Shown piece after piece: positions 6,745 through 13,706 of a stretch of 20,718 bases of DNA. Where the stretch lies: the NCBI GenBank assembly GCA_002308955.1, contig DBWJ01000074.1, positions 21,052 to 41,769 of the forward strand, in the 5' to 3' direction. Origin of the DNA: Lachnoclostridium sp. UBA1241. GTDB lineage: Bacteria > Bacillota > Clostridia > Lachnospirales > Lachnospiraceae. Below the pieces are notes generated by a model that worked only from the letters and a program-made list of their open reading frames with translations, had not been told where the DNA came from and made no database searches. A program made the position numbers and the translations under genes. Position 1 is the stretch's first letter, and the number at the start of each line of letters is the position of its first letter.

Positions 6745-6797
6745 TCACACGGTGCGCCCGCATGCGCGCGCATACATTATTAAGGGGGAAACGACAA

Positions 6798-7769
6798 ATG
6801 TCATGGTTTTTCTTTGCCTTAATCTGCCTCTTAGGCTGGGGCTTTGCCGATCTGTTTTATAAAAAAGGAACCGACGAGGACGACCGGTATTCGCATCTGA
6901 AGATTGCCGTCTGGGTCGGACTTGTCATGGGCGTGTGCGCTTTTGCGCTGTTCCCGCTTTCCGAAACACTGAAGGAGGATTTCTCGCTCGTTTCGTTCGC
7001 GAAGATGTCCCTTAAGTATTCGCCCGCTTCCCTTTGCTATATCATCTCCATGGTAATCGGCTACGCCGGTCTCCGATATCTGGAGCTTTCCATTGTTTCT
7101 CCCGTGCAGAACGCCTCCGGCGCTTTGTCGGCGGTATTCATGTTTGTTTATTTTCTGTGCGTCGGCAGGATTGCAAGCTTCACGGACGAATTCGGCGTTC
7201 TTGATATTGTCGGCTCCGCGCTTATCGTTCTCGGCGTCATCGCGCTTGCGGTTGTCGAGAAGAAACTGACCGATAAGGAAAAGGACATTCCGAAAGAAGA
7301 ACGCAAGTACCGTTTCGGCGCACTTGCGTTACTCTTCCCGATTTTATACTGCGTTTTTGATACTGTCGGAACCGCCGCGGACGGCATCATCCTCGATGGG
7401 GAAGCCGGTCTCGGCATCGGCGAGATTGATGTAATCATTTTGTACGGCATCACATTTTTCGTGGCAGGACTTATATGCTACATCTATCTTCGCATCAAAA
7501 CCGGTTCCTTCTACAATCCTTTCGCCAAATCGGAACGCAACAAGGGCATCGCTGCCTGCTGCGAGGAATTCGGCCAGGTCTTCTACGTATACGCCATGGC
7601 ATCGAAGCCGATGCTGGCCGCGCCGATGGTTGCATCCTACTGCATCGTGTCGGTCATCCTGTCGCGCCTGATCATCAAGGAAAAGCTCAAGGCGTCCCAG
7701 TATGCCTGCGTAATTTCCGTAATCATCGGCATCGTGCTGCTCGGAATATCCGAGGGATTGGCGGAGTAG
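6798..7769 (+). CDS. DMT-superfamily (EamA-like) transporter
   Basis: A 323-residue, very hydrophobic protein with about ten membrane helices arranged as two repeats. The first helix reads WFFFALICLLGWGFADLFYK and the last pair ends VISVIIGIVLLGISEG, the layout of drug/metabolite transporters (EamA domains). A charged loop near the middle (EKKLTDKEKDIPKEERKYR) divides the halves. The substrate cannot be inferred. The ATG at 6798 was chosen for its GGGGGA ribosome site and membrane-helix start; an ATG at 6762 in the same frame would add a charged 12-residue tail with no ribosome site. It is a single-gene unit with its own promoter and terminator. Confidence 0.85.
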   Translation: MSWFFFALICLLGWGFADLFYKKGTDEDDRYSHLKIAVWVGLVMGVCAFALFPLSETLKEDFSLVSFAKMSLKYSPASLCYIISMVIGYAGLRYLELSIVSPVQNASGALSAVFMFVYFLCVGRIASFTDEFGVLDIVGSALIVLGVIALAVVEKKLTDKEKDIPKEERKYRFGALALLFPILYCVFDTVGTAADGIILDGEAGLGIGEIDVIILYGITFFVAGLICYIYLRIKTGSFYNPFAKSERNKGIAACCEEFGQVFYVYAMASKPMLAAPMVASYCIVSVILSRLIIKEKLKASQYACVISVIIGIVLLGISEGLAE

Positions 7770-7804
7770 AGGGGCTTTTGGTTCTTTTGGTCCTTTGTCT
7801 AATG

Positions 7805-7848
7805 AAAGCATGCCTGGAGTTCGATTTTCGCTCTCCGGCATGCTTTTT
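7805..7848 (+). terminator. Terminator of the DMT gene, possibly bidirectional
   Basis: AAAGCATGCC (7805-7814) pairs with GGCATGCTTT (7837-7846), with GGAG/CTCC pairing continuing inward past a bulge, then a run of T. On the minus strand the same stem lies 28 bases after the GH43 stop codon and is followed by TTTCATT, so it may end both converging genes. Confidence 0.85.
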
Positions 7849-7875
7849 GGTTACAAATAGTCATATACAGTTGAT

Positions 7876-9540
7876 TCAACAATACCGGAAATCCCGGAAT
7901 ACTGCCGTTCCGCCGGGTTCCTTCGTTGCAAAAACACACAGCCCGAAGCGCGCTCCCGTAAAATGATCCAGCCGGAACGCGAGCTTGTGCGCCCCGCCGA
8001 GCGGCACGAACGTGCCGTTTTCTTCATAGGCAAATGTGACTTCATCCTTCATGTCGGTGAAATCCGCGTCAATACGAAGCCTTGCAACCGGTCCCGCGAG
8101 CGGAATCTGTTCGGTAATAACGCCCTTCTCGTGGTCATTGCTTCCGATTCCGAAGCCCTGCGTCGCCTGCTCCCTCACCAGTCTAACGATGCTGAAGCGC
8201 CCGTTCTCTTTTGCGATTCCGATCATCCCGTACTTGCCCTGCAGGGCAATGAGTCCCGCGATGTCGCCGTCCTTAAGCCCCGACGCGTCCACCGTGACCT
8301 CTGCGGCGCATTTCGGGTAGGTCATACGCTGCGTTAATGTGTTGCGGGCTTCCGTCGGATTCTTCGAAACCGTTCCGGTCGTAATCGAAAGCCCGCCTTC
8401 GGGAAGCAGCTTCCAGTTTTCGCTGTCCGGAATGTGGTTCCACTGCCATTGCGGTTTGAACGCCGGCTGAGGCTTACTTGCAGGCTGCTGTGCCGGCTGG
8501 GTTTCGCGAGCGGATTGCTGCGCCGCCCCTTCGGCAGATGTGAAGTCATCCGACGTAAACAGAGGCTCATATACGTATCCCGGGTTCAGATCCGGCGTCT
8601 CAAACGTCTCGGGAATCTTGCCGTTCTCGCCGAATTCGGGGAACGAGAGCCTCCGCTTTCCGCTTCCTTCAACGATTTCCGTTCCATTTATCGGCTCTCC
8701 GGTAAGTCCGTCCCGATATGAACCTGCCGCCCCATCTACGAACCGCACCGGAACCAGCACCGGAACTCTTCCGATTGCGCCGGAATCCCGAAACATAATC
8801 GAAAACCACTGCCCGTCCGGCGTATCGACAAGGCCGCCCTGGGCAATGCCCTGCCCGTGATAGCCCATGTCGTCCCAGCAGACGTCCTTTCCGACATACG
8901 GCCCCTCGACGCGGTCCGAAACGAAGACCGCCTCGGTCCGTCTCGATGTGCTCTTCGGCCAGTGAATCAGCGTAATATAGTAGCGCCCGTCAATTAAATA
9001 AAAGTGCGAGCCCTCGTAACCGAGGAAGACTTCCTCGGGATTGTCCCTAATGATTACCGTATCAATTCCGCCCGGCTTCGGCCCGGAAAGGTCTTCGTTC
9101 AGTTCGGTCAGACGAATCTGCATATTGCCGGACGTCAGGAACACACGCCCGTCATCATCGAACAGAAGCGAAGCGTCATGGAAATATCCCTTTATCCGCT
9201 TATGCTCCCAGGGGCCCTCAATCGTGTCTGCCGTGTAGAGATGCGTATCCTGCTGGCCGTGGCTCACGAAAAGCACGTAGTATTTGCCGTCGTGATAGCG
9301 GAGGGAGGCTGCCCACATGCCTTTGCCGTAAGCATTTTCCCCGTTCCGAAGATGCTCGGCGTCCGTTCCGTTAATCGAATCGAATATGTGCGCCGCAATC
9401 TCCCAGTGCACGAGATCATAGGAGCGGAGAATCTCGCCGCCCGGAAAGAAATACATGGTCGTGCTGACCATATAAAAAACGTTTCCGACCCGTATCACGT
9501 CGGGATCGGGATAGTCGGTTCTTGTAATCGGGTTGATCAT
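7876..9540 (-). CDS. GH43 glycosidase (beta-xylosidase/arabinofuranosidase type), cytoplasmic
   Basis: A 554-residue family 43 glycosidase. The five-blade propeller occupies about 1-300. Catalytic acids fit the family: general base Asp12 in DYPDPDVIR, pKa-tuning Asp122 in HDASLLF, and general acid Glu176 in GYEGSH. A C-terminal beta-sandwich (about 325-554) follows, with the WQWNH-PD segment typical of GH43 beta-xylosidase C-terminal domains. Between SDDF (330-333) and WQWNH sits an added Gln/Pro/Ala-rich stretch of about 25 residues. There is no signal peptide, so it should act in the cytoplasm on imported xylo- or arabino-oligosaccharides. The ATG at 9540 has an AGAGGA site and matches the family start; the frame continues upstream to 9678 without conserved sequence. 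It forms a single-gene unit. Confidence 0.92.
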   Translation of the reverse strand: MINPITRTDYPDPDVIRVGNVFYMVSTTMYFFPGGEILRSYDLVHWEIAAHIFDSINGTDAEHLRNGENAYGKGMWAASLRYHDGKYYVLFVSHGQQDTHLYTADTIEGPWEHKRIKGYFHDASLLFDDDGRVFLTSGNMQIRLTELNEDLSGPKPGGIDTVIIRDNPEEVFLGYEGSHFYLIDGRYYITLIHWPKSTSRRTEAVFVSDRVEGPYVGKDVCWDDMGYHGQGIAQGGLVDTPDGQWFSIMFRDSGAIGRVPVLVPVRFVDGAAGSYRDGLTGEPINGTEIVEGSGKRRLSFPEFGENGKIPETFETPDLNPGYVYEPLFTSDDFTSAEGAAQQSARETQPAQQPASKPQPAFKPQWQWNHIPDSENWKLLPEGGLSITTGTVSKNPTEARNTLTQRMTYPKCAAEVTVDASGLKDGDIAGLIALQGKYGMIGIAKENGRFSIVRLVREQATQGFGIGSNDHEKGVITEQIPLAGPVARLRIDADFTDMKDEVTFAYEENGTFVPLGGAHKLAFRLDHFTGARFGLCVFATKEPGGTAVFRDFRYC

Positions 9541-9914
9541 TTTTATCCTCTTTTCGGGTTGGATTTGGTCTGTCCGGAAACTTCCAACGACTCTTATCAA
9601 GCATTTGTGCTCATTTTTCAGTCGGCTTTTTGGAAGAAGCCTACTGTTTTTCATGTCCGGGATTTTCGTGGGAATCAAAACGGCGGAAATTCATACGGAA
9701 CAAAAGAATTGATTAATTTCATAGGTATGGCTTTTTCCATTCTTACCCACGAAACTTTATATCCGGTAAATCCCATGGGAAAATGACAGAACCGAATTCC
9801 TACGTTTTTTGCAATCCGCCGAAACAGTAGGAATTGCCATCCGACAGCCCCCGCGATTCGTTAGGGGACACATCTTCAGCCCCGCAATTCAGCCCGTAGC
9901 AATCCGCCCCTCGC
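9541..9914. other. Gene-free stretch upstream of GH43
   Basis: No convincing gene is seen on either strand. It should hold the GH43 promoter, but I find no clear -35/-10 pair and no recognisable catabolite-repressor box. It contains an inverted repeat at 9795-9835 described separately. Confidence 0.6.
9795..9835. repeat. Inverted repeat AATTCCTAC/GTAGGAATT
   Basis: A perfect 9-bp inverted repeat (9795-9803 and 9827-9835) with extra TTT/AAA pairing inside. It lies about 255 bases before the GH43 start and beyond the terminator of the PNPOx operon. It could be a regulator site or a small remnant; function unknown. Confidence 0.65.
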
Positions 9915-9949
9915 AAAAAAAGGGGGCGTCGCATTTGTGCGACAGCCCC
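9915..9949 (-). terminator. Rho-independent terminator of the four-gene membrane/PNPOx operon
   Basis: On the minus strand GGGGC-T-GTCGCA, loop caaa, TGCGAC-GCCCC, then seven T residues. It begins nine bases after the PNPOx-family stop codon. Confidence 0.95.
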
Positions 9950-9957
9950 GGAATCAT

Positions 9958-10350
9958 CTAGAACTTCACAACCTTCGGTGCTCCGCCGAAGGACGCGAAC
10001 GTCGCCGTTGCGTCTTCGAAGTAGAACACTTCGGTATTGCCGTCATCCTCGTTGTACATGCCGCGAAGCTGCGGATAAGCGTCAAGCATATGCGCTTTCG
10101 CTTCCCTGCGGTCGTCCGCGATGAGCTTTCCAGCTACGCGAATCCACTGTCCATTCATGAACCCGCAGATTTCCGCCTTCGGATTGGCGTGAAGCTGTTT
10201 CGAAACATCCTTCACCTTTCCGGTCTGAATGTACAGCTTTCCTTCGAAAAGGTCCACCGTTCCGAACGGCCGTACTCTCGGCTGATCCCCGTCAACCGTC
10301 GCGAGATAATAGGTCCCGCATGCCTTCAGAAAATCATAAACTTCCTGCAT
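9958..10350 (-). CDS. Pyridoxamine 5'-phosphate oxidase-family flavoprotein
   Basis: A 130-residue split-barrel protein of the PNPOx-like family. It opens MQEVYDFLKACGTYYLATVD, followed by QPRVRPFGTVDLFEGKLYIQ and a KDVSKQL-NPKAEI segment, the standard order for small Clostridial FMN-binding members. The family binds flavin; most such short proteins have no assigned substrate, and it should not be taken as true PdxH. The ATG at 10350 has AGGAGG five bases upstream; an ATG at 10383 in the same frame lacks a site and would touch the preceding gene. It is the last gene of the operon, 29 bases after the four-helix membrane protein. Confidence 0.9.
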   Translation of the reverse strand: MQEVYDFLKACGTYYLATVDGDQPRVRPFGTVDLFEGKLYIQTGKVKDVSKQLHANPKAEICGFMNGQWIRVAGKLIADDRREAKAHMLDAYPQLRGMYNEDDGNTEVFYFEDATATFASFGGAPKVVKF

Positions 10351-10379
10351 AAACCCTCCTTTTCGCAAAATGCGATACA

Positions 10380-10850
10380 TCATTCGGTAATCTCCGCAAT
10401 GTCCGACTCGTCCCCGTCTTCGGTTTCTTCGGCCCTTGCCGTATCATTTACCGCCTTAACGAGGAAGATGATGACCAGCAGGAACCCGACGCCGAGAAGC
10501 GGGCAGCCGACGATTGTGTAGTACTTCATCAGATGATTGGTCGTTCCGTAGATTTCCACAACGCCCCGCGCAATCGAGCCGAATGTGAGCGTTGCGATGC
10601 CGGCGTAATACATGTTCACGCCGAGGCGGATTCCGCCTTTGTAGGCAATCTTCTTCATTACCGAAACGTAGGCGATCGCGACGATCGGAATGAGCCCTAA
10701 TACAAGCGGATAAAGGAACGCGAAGATCATCGGCTTCGAACGGATTCCGTGGGCGAAATGCTCGTATACCGCCGAGAAGATCCCGACGAAGATTGTGGTG
10801 CCGAGGAATATCTTCCACTGCAGCCGGAATGCTTTAGCGCAGGTATACAA
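10380..10850 (-). CDS. Four-helix membrane protein of unknown function (TTG start)
   Basis: A 156-residue protein with four probable membrane helices (about 14-31, 43-63, 77-97, 110-131) and an acidic cytoplasmic tail (EETEDGDESDIAEITE). I do not recognise the family. The start is a TTG at 10850 preceded by GGAGGTGA at six bases, an almost perfect anti-SD match, and it overlaps the end of the upstream glycosidase gene by 17 bases, which suggests translational coupling. The next in-frame ATG is at residue 41, inside helix two, so the TTG is preferred. Confidence 0.75.
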   Translation of the reverse strand: MYTCAKAFRLQWKIFLGTTIFVGIFSAVYEHFAHGIRSKPMIFAFLYPLVLGLIPIVAIAYVSVMKKIAYKGGIRLGVNMYYAGIATLTFGSIARGVVEIYGTTNHLMKYYTIVGCPLLGVGFLLVIIFLVKAVNDTARAEETEDGDESDIAEITE

Positions 10851-11841
10851 TGTCCGTCACCTCCCTCTCGTAATAAGAGCCGTAGGAGGTCGGGAAATTG
10901 ATGACTCTCCCCTGGAAGACCATCGTCGAGGACCCGCCGCCGTCAAGGTTGTAAACCTTCTTGCAGCCGTAGCGCTTCATGAAGTCCGCCACCTGATAAA
11001 GCGACAGTCCGTAACTCTTCTCGGTCCGCCCGTCCGCCACAACGAATACGTAATGCAGCGGCTCAATCATTCCGATTGCGGTACGCGGGTTGGTAACAAA
11101 GCAAAGGTCAACCTCCGAATTCACGTCAACCTTAATCTCACCGTTATCCACGAGCACCGGTCCGAAGGTAAACGCCTGCCAAGTCCCGATGTTTAGAAGA
11201 TTCTCCGCATTCGCCATATAATAACTGGTGAAGACGAAATCGCCGTCCGCCATGATGCAGAGCACGTCGCGGGACGTCTGCTCGTACTTGTTTGCGCGGT
11301 ACAGAATGCCGTTTCGGATTACGTAGCCGCCCTCACGGGAGCCGTAGTTGTCGCCGTTGACCGCGAAGATTGCGTCCTTCGCCTTGCACATCTCGGAAGG
11401 GGTCTCATAGACGTTCCGTCCGAACGTATCCTTGGCAAATGCGGTATAGATGTACTGTGCCGAGGTCACCCAGACCTCCGCCACGTGAATCTGCGTGTTG
11501 TGCTCGCGGTATTCCGAAATCTCGATGGCCAGATGGTCGTTCGAGTAGAAATTCTCGGTCGCGATGACTTCCTCCGAAAAATGTGACGGCGTCGGTGTCG
11601 GCGTCGGCGTGCTCGTCACTTCCGGCGTCGGCGTAGCATCCGGATCGTGCACCGGTACCGGCGTTGCCGTCGGAATCGGCGTCGGTGAAGGCGTTAGTGA
11701 CGCGAACATGGATAAATTCATTTCGGTGGCATTTGTCTGCATGGGACGCACGATGACGAATACGTCAAGCATGACGTAGGTCGTCCATGCGCAAAGCAGA
11801 AGCCCGAAAATAATTGCCCCTATCGGGAACGGTTTCTTCAT
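10834..11841 (-). CDS. Membrane-anchored phosphodiester glycosidase (NAGPA/DUF2233 family)
   Basis: A 335-residue surface protein. One N-terminal helix (about 6-31) acts as an uncleaved anchor, a Thr/Pro-repeat linker spans about 50-86 (TPTPTPTP), and a NAGPA-type domain fills 95-335. Family motifs are plain: FAVNGDNYG (159-167), NPRTAIG (251-257) and NLDGGGSSTMVF (298-309). The family includes the human enzyme that uncovers mannose-6-phosphate and bacterial proteins tied to exopolysaccharide or wall-polymer modification; hydrolysis of a sugar-1-phosphodiester outside the membrane is the likely reaction. It follows the polytopic membrane protein by 21 bases, and the next gene overlaps it, so all are one operon. 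Confidence 0.9.
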   Translation of the reverse strand: MKKPFPIGAIIFGLLLCAWTTYVMLDVFVIVRPMQTNATEMNLSMFASLTPSPTPIPTATPVPVHDPDATPTPEVTSTPTPTPTPSHFSEEVIATENFYSNDHLAIEISEYREHNTQIHVAEVWVTSAQYIYTAFAKDTFGRNVYETPSEMCKAKDAIFAVNGDNYGSREGGYVIRNGILYRANKYEQTSRDVLCIMADGDFVFTSYYMANAENLLNIGTWQAFTFGPVLVDNGEIKVDVNSEVDLCFVTNPRTAIGMIEPLHYVFVVADGRTEKSYGLSLYQVADFMKRYGCKKVYNLDGGGSSTMVFQGRVINFPTSYGSYYEREVTDIVYLR

Positions 11842-11862
11842 TGAAGGTTCTCCCTCGATTAA

Positions 11863-12813
11863 TTAATACTGTGTGTCGTTCGGCATGTCGGTGTAAGACG
11901 GCTGCACCTCCTGCTGCGCTTTGCCGAAAAGCGTGCGGTACTTGGAAGAGATCTTGCAAAGTCTCTCGTAAAGCTCGGATGTGAACTCCGTCTGCGGAGC
12001 AACCGCAAGGTAGGAGTACATCATGTTGATCATCATGAAGCTGTCAAGGAAAGCGTCCTTAACGGCCACTCCGATCAGAAACGCAATACCGATGCAGAAG
12101 ATAACAACCGGACCGTTCATCGAAGATACCGACTGAGCAATCGCAATGAAGATGACTGCCGGAATGATTGCCGCAAGGATGGTAACAAAAAGCACGATCA
12201 CAAGCGTCTTGGCCGCATCCTTTAAAAGATGCTTGATGTTATGGCCGTAGATCGCAACGCCGTCGGCCGCAGCCTTGAACGAGCCCTCCTCCGGATGAAG
12301 GAAGACATAGCCGAGGCAGCACTCGTCAATGTAGCCGAGGGCGATCTCGATAAATTTCTGCGCAATATTGGAAAGGGTCTTCATCGCGGGAATGAAGCTT
12401 AAAAGCCCGCCGAGAATACCGATGACGCGCTGGATCTGACGCACCGCGCCGCTGACCAGCCGGTCGAGAACAAAGAAAACATTGGCCGTAAGAAAACGGC
12501 TCTTAACCATATTCGTTCCGTAGGCAACCATATTCTCAGGAATCTGTCCGGTCGTAACGGCCGTCGCGACAACCGAAACATGAGCCGCCTTAACCATATA
12601 GCCGAGATAACGCTTGATAAACCGGGCTACGCTGCAGTCAATCAGAAGAATCACGCCGCCGCTTATAAGCCACATCCCGACATTCTCGGTGTTGGCGCAA
12701 ATCAGAAGCCAGATGACGCCGCCCACAACGAAAAGAAGGTCGACAAGCAGATAAAGACCGAGTTTAATCCACACAAATATCATGGTCTTTTTGAAAATCG
12801 TAAACGCACTCAC
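11863..12813 (-). CDS. Polytopic membrane protein, faint choline-transporter-like resemblance
   Basis: A 316-residue protein with two N-terminal helices (about 15-38 and 46-64), a long amphipathic middle region (about 75-200) and two strong helices near 202-228 and 236-252, then a polar C-terminal tail with a Gln-rich end. The segment CCLGYVFLHP...GVAIYGHNIKHLLKDAAK weakly recalls the conserved part of CTL (SLC44-type) proteins, but the similarity is judged by eye and may be wrong. It is the first gene of the four-gene operon, with a GGAGGT site six bases before the ATG. Confidence 0.6.
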   Translation of the reverse strand: MSAFTIFKKTMIFVWIKLGLYLLVDLLFVVGGVIWLLICANTENVGMWLISGGVILLIDCSVARFIKRYLGYMVKAAHVSVVATAVTTGQIPENMVAYGTNMVKSRFLTANVFFVLDRLVSGAVRQIQRVIGILGGLLSFIPAMKTLSNIAQKFIEIALGYIDECCLGYVFLHPEEGSFKAAADGVAIYGHNIKHLLKDAAKTLVIVLFVTILAAIIPAVIFIAIAQSVSSMNGPVVIFCIGIAFLIGVAVKDAFLDSFMMINMMYSYLAVAPQTEFTSELYERLCKISSKYRTLFGKAQQEVQPSYTDMPNDTQY

Positions 12814-12873
12814 AACAACTACCTCCCCATACAGAATGAAAAAGCGCGCACTTTCTTACACCGCTTTGGTAAA

Positions 12874-12902
12874 ATGCTATCATAAAACCCTTACGGATGC
12901 AA
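12874..12902 (-). promoter_or_regulatory. Putative promoter of the four-gene membrane operon
   Basis: On the minus strand TTGCAT (12897-12902), 17-base spacer, TAGCAT (12874-12879). It begins right at the end of the DUF3795 terminator T-tract, leaving a leader of about 55 bases. Confidence 0.5.
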
Positions 12903-12940
12903 GAAAAAAGTGGGTCGGGAGCATATTCCCGGCCCACTTT
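12902..12940 (-). terminator. Terminator of the DUF3795 gene
   Basis: A 14-bp stem with one G-T pair (12907-12920 with 12927-12940), loop gcatat, followed on the minus strand by TTTTTTC. It starts 20 bases after the stop codon. Confidence 0.95.
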
Positions 12941-12959
12941 GGCGTGCATATTCGCTTTT

Positions 12960-13418
12960 CTATTTCTTCTCTTCTCCGAGATAGCGGATTACGTTCTCCT
13001 CGTAGGAGTCCAGAACCTCCACCTTACAATCCGGATTATTCTTCTTCAGATTGTTCATGCGAAGCTTGAACCACCACTGCTTATACTCGATGGACATATC
13101 CGGATCCGGATACGAGAAATACTGCTGGCAAGGCAGCTCCTTACACTGCGAACAGTCATGGATGCCCTTGTTTCCGCAGCACTCGTAGTACGGGCACGGC
13201 GTGGTGTTACCGAACATCTGATACCAGAGCGGAACCCCGCCGCGGTTTCTGCAACCGTCGCAGGTAACGCCGTAGTCGTCACATTTGCCGCAGAAGGTAC
13301 CGCAGGGATTAATCTCTAACTTCTGCTCCTCCGTCAGTCCTTCGCCGACCAGTTCATCCGGAAACTGCTCTCCGTATTTCGCAAATTCTTCTTTAATCTT
13401 CGAATAATCCATACCCAT
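12960..13418 (-). CDS. DUF3795-family cysteine-rich protein
   Basis: A 152-residue soluble protein with closely spaced cysteine groups (PCGTFCGKCDDYGVTCDGC, CPYYECC, CSQCKELPC), the signature of DUF3795; eleven or more cysteines suggest a metal or Fe-S site. The function of the family is unknown. The start is unusual. I chose the ATG at 13418 (GGGATGGGTATGG), but the AGGAGG ribosome site lies 19 bases upstream, with a 6-bp hairpin in between. A longer frame opens at an ATG at 13526 and would add 36 Arg/Lys-rich residues; that ATG lies only about eight bases from the predicted transcription start, so it is less likely. A second in-frame ATG at 13412 is also possible. Confidence 0.85.
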   Translation of the reverse strand: MGMDYSKIKEEFAKYGEQFPDELVGEGLTEEQKLEINPCGTFCGKCDDYGVTCDGCRNRGGVPLWYQMFGNTTPCPYYECCGNKGIHDCSQCKELPCQQYFSYPDPDMSIEYKQWWFKLRMNNLKKNNPDCKVEVLDSYEENVIRYLGEEKK

Positions 13419-13421
13419 CCC

Positions 13422-13446
13422 GGCAGCCCGGCTGCCCCCTCCTTTT
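13422..13446 (-). promoter_or_regulatory. Ribosome site and start codon separated by a hairpin
   Basis: On the minus strand AGGAGG is followed by GG, then GGCAGC-cgg-GCTGCC, then a few G residues and ATG. Folding of the 15-base hairpin would shorten the apparent 19-base spacing to about four bases, close to functional distance. Confidence 0.6.
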
Positions 13447-13540
13447 CCAGTTCGGTTAAGTAACAATCTCCCCCGGGTCTTCGCGTCCGAACGCTTCCCA
13501 CGCCGCTTTAGTGCGCGGAGAAACATCTTACGCCTTTTAA

Positions 13541-13569
13541 ATTATAGCACGAAATTTTCCGCGGAACAA
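13541..13569 (-). promoter_or_regulatory. Promoter of the DUF3795 gene
   Basis: On the minus strand TTGTTC (13564-13569), 17-base spacer, perfect TATAAT (13541-13546). The predicted leader to the ATG at 13418 is about 115 bases, long for this window. Confidence 0.8.
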
Positions 13570-13628
13570 GAATCCGTAAGGCACGAATTTGGCCGTTCGA
13601 AAAATGTAAGGTTTTTTGTCATTTCCGA

Positions 13629-13657
13629 TTGCGCACCGCTTCCGTTTTCGATATACT
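13629..13657 (+). promoter_or_regulatory. Promoter of the CE15 esterase gene
   Basis: TTGCGC (13629-13634), 17-base spacer, TATACT (13652-13657). It is divergent from the DUF3795 promoter, with about 60 bases between the two -35 boxes. A small GCGGCA/TGCCGC hairpin (13674-13692) lies just before the ribosome site. Confidence 0.8.
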
Positions 13658-13706
13658 GAACAAAAAGACAGTTGCGGCAGCCTGTATGCCGCGGATCGGA
13701 GGAGAT

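Noticed and set aside
9004..9786. A 260-codon plus-strand frame over the start of GH43 and its upstream region
   Set aside because: It mostly lies antisense to conserved GH43 sequence, and the part past 9541 has no recognisable protein or ribosome site.
12814..12959. A riboswitch in the leader of the four-gene membrane operon
   Set aside because: The only strong structure is the DUF3795 terminator; the remaining leader of about 55 bases is too short for a known riboswitch.
13419..13526. N-terminal extension of the DUF3795 protein from the ATG at 13526
   Set aside because: The ATG is only about eight bases after the predicted transcription start, the added 36 residues are low-complexity Arg/Lys, and DUF3795 proteins begin near the chosen start.
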